A DNA stretch of 64,000 nt from Yinghuangia seranimata (lineage in GTDB: Bacteria > Actinomycetota > Actinomycetes > Streptomycetales > Streptomycetaceae): the NCBI RefSeq assembly GCF_029953285.1, contig NZ_JASAOI010000027.1:17936-81935 (forward strand), in the 5' to 3' direction. The translations under genes were made by a program, and so were the position numbers. The notes under the pieces are model-generated. The model saw only the letters and a list, made by a program, of their open reading frames with translations, made no database searches and had not been told where the DNA came from. Below, one piece after another: positions 60,074-64,000 of the stretch (positions are counted from its first letter, which is position 1; every line of letters begins with the position of its first letter).

Positions 60074-60465
60074 GTCGGTTCGGTGTGCTGGATCAGGTCC
60101 CAGCGGTTGCCGTACAGGTCGACGAAGACGGCGACGGTGCCGTAGGGCTCGTGGCGGGGGTCTTCGGCGAAGGTCACGCCGGCGGCGGTCATGCGGGCGT
60201 GGTCGGCGGCGAAGTCGTCGGTGAACAGGAGGAGGCCCACCCGGCCGCCGGTCTGGTCGCCGACGCGGTCGCGCTGGCGGTCGCCGTCGGCGCGGGCCAG
60301 GAGGAGGCCGGTCTCGTGCGCGCCGCGTGGGCGGACGACGACCCAGCGCTTTCCGTTGCCGAGCGGGGTGTCCTCGACGAGGTCGAATCCGACCGGGCCG
60401 GTGTAGAACGCGATCGCTTCGTCGTAGTCGTGGACGAGGATCGCGGTGAGTCCCAGGTGTGCCAT
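60055..60465 (-). CDS. VOC-family (glyoxalase/bleomycin-resistance fold) protein
   Basis: A 136-residue protein of the vicinal-oxygen-chelate fold. Two beta-alpha-beta-beta-beta units are seen, with His in AILVHDYDEAIAFY (about residue 12), Glu in HETGLLLA (about 52) and Glu/Asp in FAEDPRHEPYGTVAVFVDLY near the end, typical metal-site positions. Related small proteins act in lactoylglutathione or antibiotic-binding roles; substrate unknown. ATG 60465 is the only good start. It overlaps the methyltransferase gene tail by 19 bp, which is unusual for convergent genes. Confidence 0.88.
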   Translation of the reverse strand: MAHLGLTAILVHDYDEAIAFYTGPVGFDLVEDTPLGNGKRWVVVRPRGAHETGLLLARADGDRQRDRVGDQTGGRVGLLLFTDDFAADHARMTAAGVTFAEDPRHEPYGTVAVFVDLYGNRWDLIQHTEPTHPASE

Positions 60466-60600
60466 GCGGCGATCATCCCGCGGCGGGGTGGGTATGGTGC
60501 GGGTCACATCGGGGGTGGCGATGAGTTCTCGGGCTCGCGGCGGTCCAAGACCGTGAGACATCGACGCGAGCGCACTCCACGAGTGGACAAGGAGACGGCC

Positions 60601-60813
60601 ATGGCCGACGCACCCAAGGGTCCCGCCAGCTACTTCCCTTCCATCGAGAAGAAGTACGGCCGGCCGATCGCCGAGTGGATCGAGCTGATCCAGGCCTCGC
60701 CGCTGGAGAAGCACATGGAGCAGGTCGCCTGGCTCAAGTCGGAGTACGGGCTGGGCCACGGCCACGCCAACGCCCTGGTCGCCCACGTCCGTTCGCTGCC
60801 CGCCGCCGGGTGA
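60601..60813 (+). CDS. DUF4287 small helical protein
   Basis: A 70-residue protein matching DUF4287 (SYFPSIEKKYGRPIAEWIEL, WLKSEYGLGHGHANALVAHV). These are small conserved proteins of unknown function found in many actinobacteria. ATG 60601 follows AAGGAG. It is convergent with sodN and separated from it by a bidirectional terminator. No signal peptide. Confidence 0.88.
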   Translation: MADAPKGPASYFPSIEKKYGRPIAEWIELIQASPLEKHMEQVAWLKSEYGLGHGHANALVAHVRSLPAAG

Positions 60814-60846
60814 CCCGGTCGGCGCGACCGGCCCGCGGAAGACGAC

Positions 60847-60876
60847 GACCGCACCCGGGCGGGCCCGGGTGCGGTC
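60847..60876. terminator. Bidirectional terminator between DUF4287 gene and sodN
   Basis: A perfect 13-bp stem (GACCGCACCCGGG at 60847-60859, complement 60864-60876) with a CGGG loop between two convergent genes. Confidence 0.8.
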
Positions 60877-60897
60877 GCTTGCGTCAGTGACGAGGCG

Positions 60898-61302
60898 TCA
60901 CGCGGCCTTCTTGGTCTCCCAGAAGATCGCGTCGATCTGCGCGATCAGGTCGAGGAGCGCCTGGCCGGTGGCAGGGTCGTTCGAGCCCTTGGTGCCACCC
61001 GCGCCGGCCGCCTTGATGGCGTCGTTGAACAGGGTGTGCAGGTTCGGGTAGGCCTCGAAGTGCGGGGCCTTGAAGTAGTCGCTCCACAGCACCGACAGGT
61101 GGTGCTTGACGAGCTCGGAGCGCTGCTCCTTGATCTCGATCGCGCGGGCGCGGAACGCCGCGTCCTCGTTGCCCTGGTACTTCTCCTGGATGGCCTTGAC
61201 CGACTCGGCCTCGATACGGGCCTGAGCGGGGTCGTAGACACCGCAGGGGAGGTCGCAGTGCGCCTCGGCCGTCACCGTGCTCGCGAACAGGCGAGAGAAC
61301 AT
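60898..61302 (-). CDS. sodN: Nickel superoxide dismutase
   Basis: A 134-residue enzyme that removes superoxide. It is made with a 14-residue leader (MFSRLFASTVTAEA) that SodX removes so that His1 starts the mature chain (HCDLPCGVYDPAQAR). The nickel hook residues His1, Cys2 and Cys6 are all present. The helical bundle part (about 15-130) is intact. ATG 61302 follows AAAGGA. sodX is divergent and 130 bp away, the standard arrangement. In Streptomyces sodN is induced by nickel; no Nur site was identified here. Confidence 0.97.
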   Translation of the reverse strand: MFSRLFASTVTAEAHCDLPCGVYDPAQARIEAESVKAIQEKYQGNEDAAFRARAIEIKEQRSELVKHHLSVLWSDYFKAPHFEAYPNLHTLFNDAIKAAGAGGTKGSNDPATGQALLDLIAQIDAIFWETKKAA

Positions 61303-61420
61303 GTGAGTCCTTTCTGTGATCGTCTTCCCACGGGGGACCCTACTCCGGCGCGGGGTGCTTTTTCCGGGCGGGCCGGGGGTCGGGCGCCGGTGTGTCCGTG
61401 GGGGGTTCGGGCGGAACCGG

Positions 61421-61426
61421 TACGTT
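61421..61426 (+). promoter_or_regulatory. -10 box of sodX (leaderless)
   Basis: TACGTT ends 6 nt before ATG 61433. Confidence 0.55.
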
Positions 61427-61432
61427 GTGCGC

Positions 61433-61837
61433 ATGGGTGACACCCCGAAGGCGCGGCGTCTGCGGCCGCCGTGGCTGCTCGCGGACATCGCGGGACCTTC
61501 GATGCTGCCCAACCTCTACGACGGCGAGCAGGTCCTCGCGTGGCCCTACGCGCGCGTCCGCCCGGGTGATGTCGTGGTGGTCCGGCGGCCCGACCGGCCC
61601 GAGGTGGTCATGGTCAAGCGGGTCCGCGAGCGGGTGGCCGACGGCTGGTGGCTGCTGGGCGACAACCCGTACCGCAGCATCGACAGCCGGGAGTTCGGCC
61701 CGGTGGCCGACCATCTCGTGATGGGCCGGGCGGCGTTCGTGCGCCGCCGCGGCGGCGCCGGGACAGGCGCGGAAGGCGCGTCCCGGGGGCGCGCACGGTG
61801 GCGCAGGATCGGTGCGGACAACCCGTTCGAGGGATGA
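61433..61837 (+). CDS. sodX: Nickel SOD maturation protease SodX
   Basis: A 134-residue S24/S26-type peptidase that cuts the SodN leader. The Ser is in AGPSMLPNLYDGEQVL (about residue 23) and the Lys in MVKRVRERV (about residue 62), the Ser/Lys dyad of the family. No membrane segment is visible. ATG 61433 is chosen because TACGTT lies 6 nt upstream, giving a leaderless message. It is divergent from sodN and ends 7 bp from the CGNR gene. Confidence 0.93.
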   Translation: MGDTPKARRLRPPWLLADIAGPSMLPNLYDGEQVLAWPYARVRPGDVVVVRRPDRPEVVMVKRVRERVADGWWLLGDNPYRSIDSREFGPVADHLVMGRAAFVRRRGGAGTGAEGASRGRARWRRIGADNPFEG

Positions 61838-61844
61838 CGGGGCG

Positions 61845-62396
61845 TCAGTCCGCGGCGCGCGCCTTGCGGCGGGCGCGGAAGACGGCGACGTTGGCACGCG
61901 TCGAGCACCGGTCGCTGCAGTAGCGGCGCGAGCGGTTCGCGGAGGCGTCGACGTATACGTTGCGGCACGGCGCCGCCTCGCACACCCCCAGCCGGTCCGG
62001 GCCCAGCGAGGTCAGCTGCACCGCCAGCCCCATCCCGGCGACCGCCGCGTACGACTCGGCCGCGCCGGACTGGTCGTCGGCCAGGTGGATGTGCCACGGC
62101 CGCCCGTCGTGGCCGGTCACGCGCGGGTGCACCGGGTACTCGGCGAGCAGCCCGTTCAGCGTTGCCACCGCGTCCTCGGCGCGGCCCTCGGCGGCGTCCG
62201 TGAAGACGGCCCGGAGCCGGGCGCGCACCGCGCGCAGCCGGGGTACGTCCGATTCGGTGACCCTGCCGGGCGGCCGCCCGACCGCCTCGAGCAGCCGCGC
62301 GATGTCCGCCGTGCTGCGGAGCTCGTCGGTGCCGCGCGCGGGCTCTTCGGTGTTGACCAGACGGACCGCGTAGTCGGCGTACGCGGACAGTTCCAC
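61845..62396 (-). CDS. CGNR zinc-finger transcriptional regulator
   Basis: A 183-residue protein with the ABATE N-terminal domain (about residues 1-120; SAYADYAVRLVNTEEP, LRAVRARLRAVF) and the C-terminal CGNR-type zinc finger (GVCEAAPCRNVYVDASANRS, RRYCSDRCSTRANVAVFRAR) with four Cys. The CRNV replaces CGNR. GTG 62396 follows GGGAGG. Such proteins are stress-related regulators; target genes are unknown. It is convergent with sodX, 7 bp apart. Confidence 0.9.
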   Translation of the reverse strand: MELSAYADYAVRLVNTEEPARGTDELRSTADIARLLEAVGRPPGRVTESDVPRLRAVRARLRAVFTDAAEGRAEDAVATLNGLLAEYPVHPRVTGHDGRPWHIHLADDQSGAAESYAAVAGMGLAVQLTSLGPDRLGVCEAAPCRNVYVDASANRSRRYCSDRCSTRANVAVFRARRKARAAD

Positions 62397-62743
62397 GGTC
62401 CGGCCTCCCAGGTGTGGCGGTGGTTACACCGAGCCTACCGCCGGTGGCAGTACGGTGATCCCCCACAAGGGCGGTGCGCGTACACCAACGGTCCATCCCG
62501 CCTACCGGGCTGCGGCATCGCCCCGACGTACCACCGTCCGGGGGTTGTGGAAAGCTAGATGTCACGGGTGACCCCCGTACCCTCGTCGGATCGCGTGCGC
62601 GACAAGCGGCGCCGGCGACGACGAGGCAGGCAGCATCCCGCCGTGCCCGACGAACGACACCCCCAGGCCCCCAACCCCTGGTCGTGCCGTCCTTCGGCAC
62701 AGGAGCTGCACCACCAAATCGCGACGTTGACAAAGGGGTCACT
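62397..62743. other. Upstream region of the malic enzyme gene
   Basis: About 350 bp without a gene. It includes a short hairpin (GTGCCG/CGGCAC, 62684-62700), and GTTGACA lies just before the ribosome site. The frame upstream of GTG 62744 is open but unlike known proteins. Confidence 0.5.
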
Positions 62744-63937
62744 GTGGCAGCGGAGATCATCCCCACCGAGAGCACTTCACCCGACGAGCTGGACCCGGCG
62801 TTCGCCCTGCACCGCGGCGGCAAGCTCGAGGTCCGGTCGACCGTCCCGGTGCGCAACAAGGACGACCTGTCGCTGGCGTACACGCCGGGCGTGGCCCGCG
62901 TGTGCACGGCGATCGCCGAGAACCCCGACCTGGTGAACGACTACACGTGGGTGTCGAACACCGTCGCGGTCGTCACCGACGGCACCGCCGTGCTGGGCCT
63001 GGGCGACATCGGTCCGAAGGCGTCCCTGCCGGTCATGGAGGGCAAGGCGCTGCTGTTCAAGCAGTTCGGCGGCGTCGACGCCGTGCCGATCGCGCTCGAC
63101 TGCACCGACGTCGACGACCTCGTCGAGACGGTGGCCCGGCTGGCCCCGTCCTTCGGCGGCATCAACCTGGAGGACATCTCCGCGCCGCGCTGCTTCGAGG
63201 TGGAACGCCGCCTCCAGGAGCGCCTGGACATCCCGGTCTTCCACGACGACCAGCACGGCACCGCGATCGTCGCGCTCGCCGCGCTGCGCAACGCCGCGAC
63301 GGTCACCGGCCGCGAGCTGAAGGACCTGCGCGCGGTCATCTCGGGCGCGGGAGCGGCCGGCATCGCGATCGCCAAGATCCTCATCGAGGCCGGCATCGGC
63401 GACCTGTGCGTCGTCGACTCGCGCGGCATCGTGCACGAGGGCCGCGAGGACCTCACGAGCGTCAAGCGCATGATCGCCGAACTGACCAACAAGGCGCGCC
63501 TCCAGGGCGGCATCGAGGTCGCGATGGAGGGCGCCGACGTGTTCCTCGGCGTCTCGGCCGGCAAGGTGCCGGAGGACGTCGTGGCGACGATGGCGCCGAA
63601 CGCGATCATCTTCGCGATGGCCAACCCGGACCCGGAGATCATGCCGGAGGTCGCCGCCAAGTACGCCGCGGTCGTGGCGACCGGGCGCAGCGACTACCCG
63701 AACCAGATCAACAACGTCCTGGCGTTCCCCGGCGTGTTCGCCGGCGCGCTGTCCGTGCGCGCGACCCGCGTCACCGAGGGCATGAAGGTTGCCGCGGCCG
63801 AAGCCCTCGCGGCCGTCGTCGCCGACGAGCTCTCGGCGGACAAGGTCATCCCGAGCCCGTTCGACGACCGCGTCGCGCCCGCCGTGACGAAGGCCGTCGC
63901 GGCGGCCGCCCGGCGCGACGGCGTCGCCCGGATCTGA
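62744..63937 (+). CDS. NAD(P)-dependent malic enzyme
   Basis: A 397-residue enzyme that decarboxylates malate to pyruvate. Motifs are [12 protein letters not shown] (about residues 41-52), [20 protein letters not shown] (about 84-103), [17 protein letters not shown] (about 166-182) and the nucleotide fold [12 protein letters not shown] (about 202-213). It lacks a phosphotransacetylase domain, so it is the short type. GTG 62744 follows AAAGGGG. Cofactor choice (NAD or NADP) is not certain. Order sodN, sodX and malic enzyme fits S. coelicolor. Confidence 0.95.
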   Translation: MAAEIIPTESTSPDELDPAFALHRGGKLEVRSTVPVRNKDDLSLAYTPGVARVCTAIAENPDLVNDYTWVSNTVAVVTDGTAVLGLGDIGPKASLPVMEGKALLFKQFGGVDAVPIALDCTDVDDLVETVARLAPSFGGINLEDISAPRCFEVERRLQERLDIPVFHDDQHGTAIVALAALRNAATVTGRELKDLRAVISGAGAAGIAIAKILIEAGIGDLCVVDSRGIVHEGREDLTSVKRMIAELTNKARLQGGIEVAMEGADVFLGVSAGKVPEDVVATMAPNAIIFAMANPDPEIMPEVAAKYAAVVATGRSDYPNQINNVLAFPGVFAGALSVRATRVTEGMKVAAAEALAAVVADELSADKVIPSPFDDRVAPAVTKAVAAAARRDGVARI

Positions 63938-64000
63938 CGCTGTACGGCGGTGGGCCGGGCCCCCCGGGGGGCGGGCCCCCCCGGTTGGGCCCCCCCCGGC
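63938..64000. other. GC homopolymer tail at the window end
   Basis: Long C and G runs (for example CCCCCCGGGGGGCGGG) in the last 50 bases. It could be a terminator stem of the malic enzyme gene or poor-quality sequence near a contig end. Confidence 0.4.

Noticed and set aside
1..64000. CRISPR arrays, transposases, integrases, phage genes and rRNA
   Set aside because: No spacer-repeat pattern, DDE or tyrosine/serine recombinase motif, or rRNA sequence was seen.

Overview
The window is high-GC actinobacterial chromosome (GTG and TTG starts common, third positions almost always G or C). Gene content and order point to Streptomycetaceae or a close relative. Diagnostic loci are the SigR/RsrA thiol-stress pair, the DasR/DasABC chitobiose system, a WblE (WhiB1-type) gene, a SigB/F-type sigma factor with its RsbW-like anti-sigma, and nickel superoxide dismutase SodN with its protease SodX. 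The order hisN, TetR, diiron protein, HAD, rsgA/aroA, SRAP, sigR/rsrA, das, pdtaS/wblE, SigH-like, sodN/sodX, malic enzyme resembles the hisN-to-sodN stretch of the Streptomyces coelicolor core. It is broken up here by extra genes (biotin genes, ASST/LGFP protein, OlsB/PlsC pair, nagA).

Layout. 1-3.9 kb: 5'-truncated D-aminoacylase-type amidohydrolase, cytochrome P450 and Gfo/Idh/MocA oxidoreductase. 4.0-6.2 kb: initiator tRNA and a Sel1-repeat protein. 6.2-9.2 kb: nitrate/sulfonate/taurine-type ABC importer on the minus strand. 9.2-10.7 kb: decayed region with tandem repeats, a truncated HEAT-like gene and a copy of a dispersed repeat. 10.7-16.6 kb: rhomboid-like membrane protein facing a TetR, Fur-family regulator facing a catalase, CBS protein, HisN, Pro-rich protein. 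16.6-17.9 kb: two more copies of the dispersed repeat, head to head. 17.9-28.7 kb: TetR, ferritin-like protein, HAD, ArsR-like regulator, DUF4097 and DUF2231 proteins, aroA-rsgA, SRAP, alpha/beta hydrolase, sigR-rsrA, HD-GYP. 28.8-31.1 kb: SigE-family ECF sigma with a coupled membrane protein, zinc-ribbon protein. 31.1-35.4 kb: bsaP, thioesterase-like gene, TPP enzyme, bioB-bioD. 35.8-42.9 kb: dasR facing dasABC, GH3 hexosaminidase and SIS protein. 43-50.2 kb: secreted arylsulfotransferase-like/LGFP protein, aldo-keto reductase, SDR, OlsB-like/PlsC-like pair. 50.4-53.6 kb: nagA, bioF remnants, bioF. 53.7-58.9 kb: PdtaS-like kinase, wblE, diacylglycerol kinase, membrane protein, SigH-like sigma and anti-sigma. 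59.3-64 kb: methyltransferase, VOC protein, DUF4287, sodN/sodX, CGNR regulator, malic enzyme.

Working together. dre-like DasR boxes lie upstream of both dasA and nagA, so uptake of chito-oligosaccharides, their cleavage (GH3), and amino-sugar deacetylation and deamination (NagA, SIS protein) look like one regulon split over 15 kb. Biotin genes (bioF, bioB, bioD, bsaP) are scattered over 22 kb and bioA is absent. About a quarter of the genes have a TANNNT box ending 6-8 nt before the start codon, so many transcripts are probably leaderless. The best candidates for something undescribed are the three-copy inverted-arm repeat family (10.3, 16.8 and 17.2 kb) and the overlapping divergent bsaP/thioesterase promoters in 19 bp.
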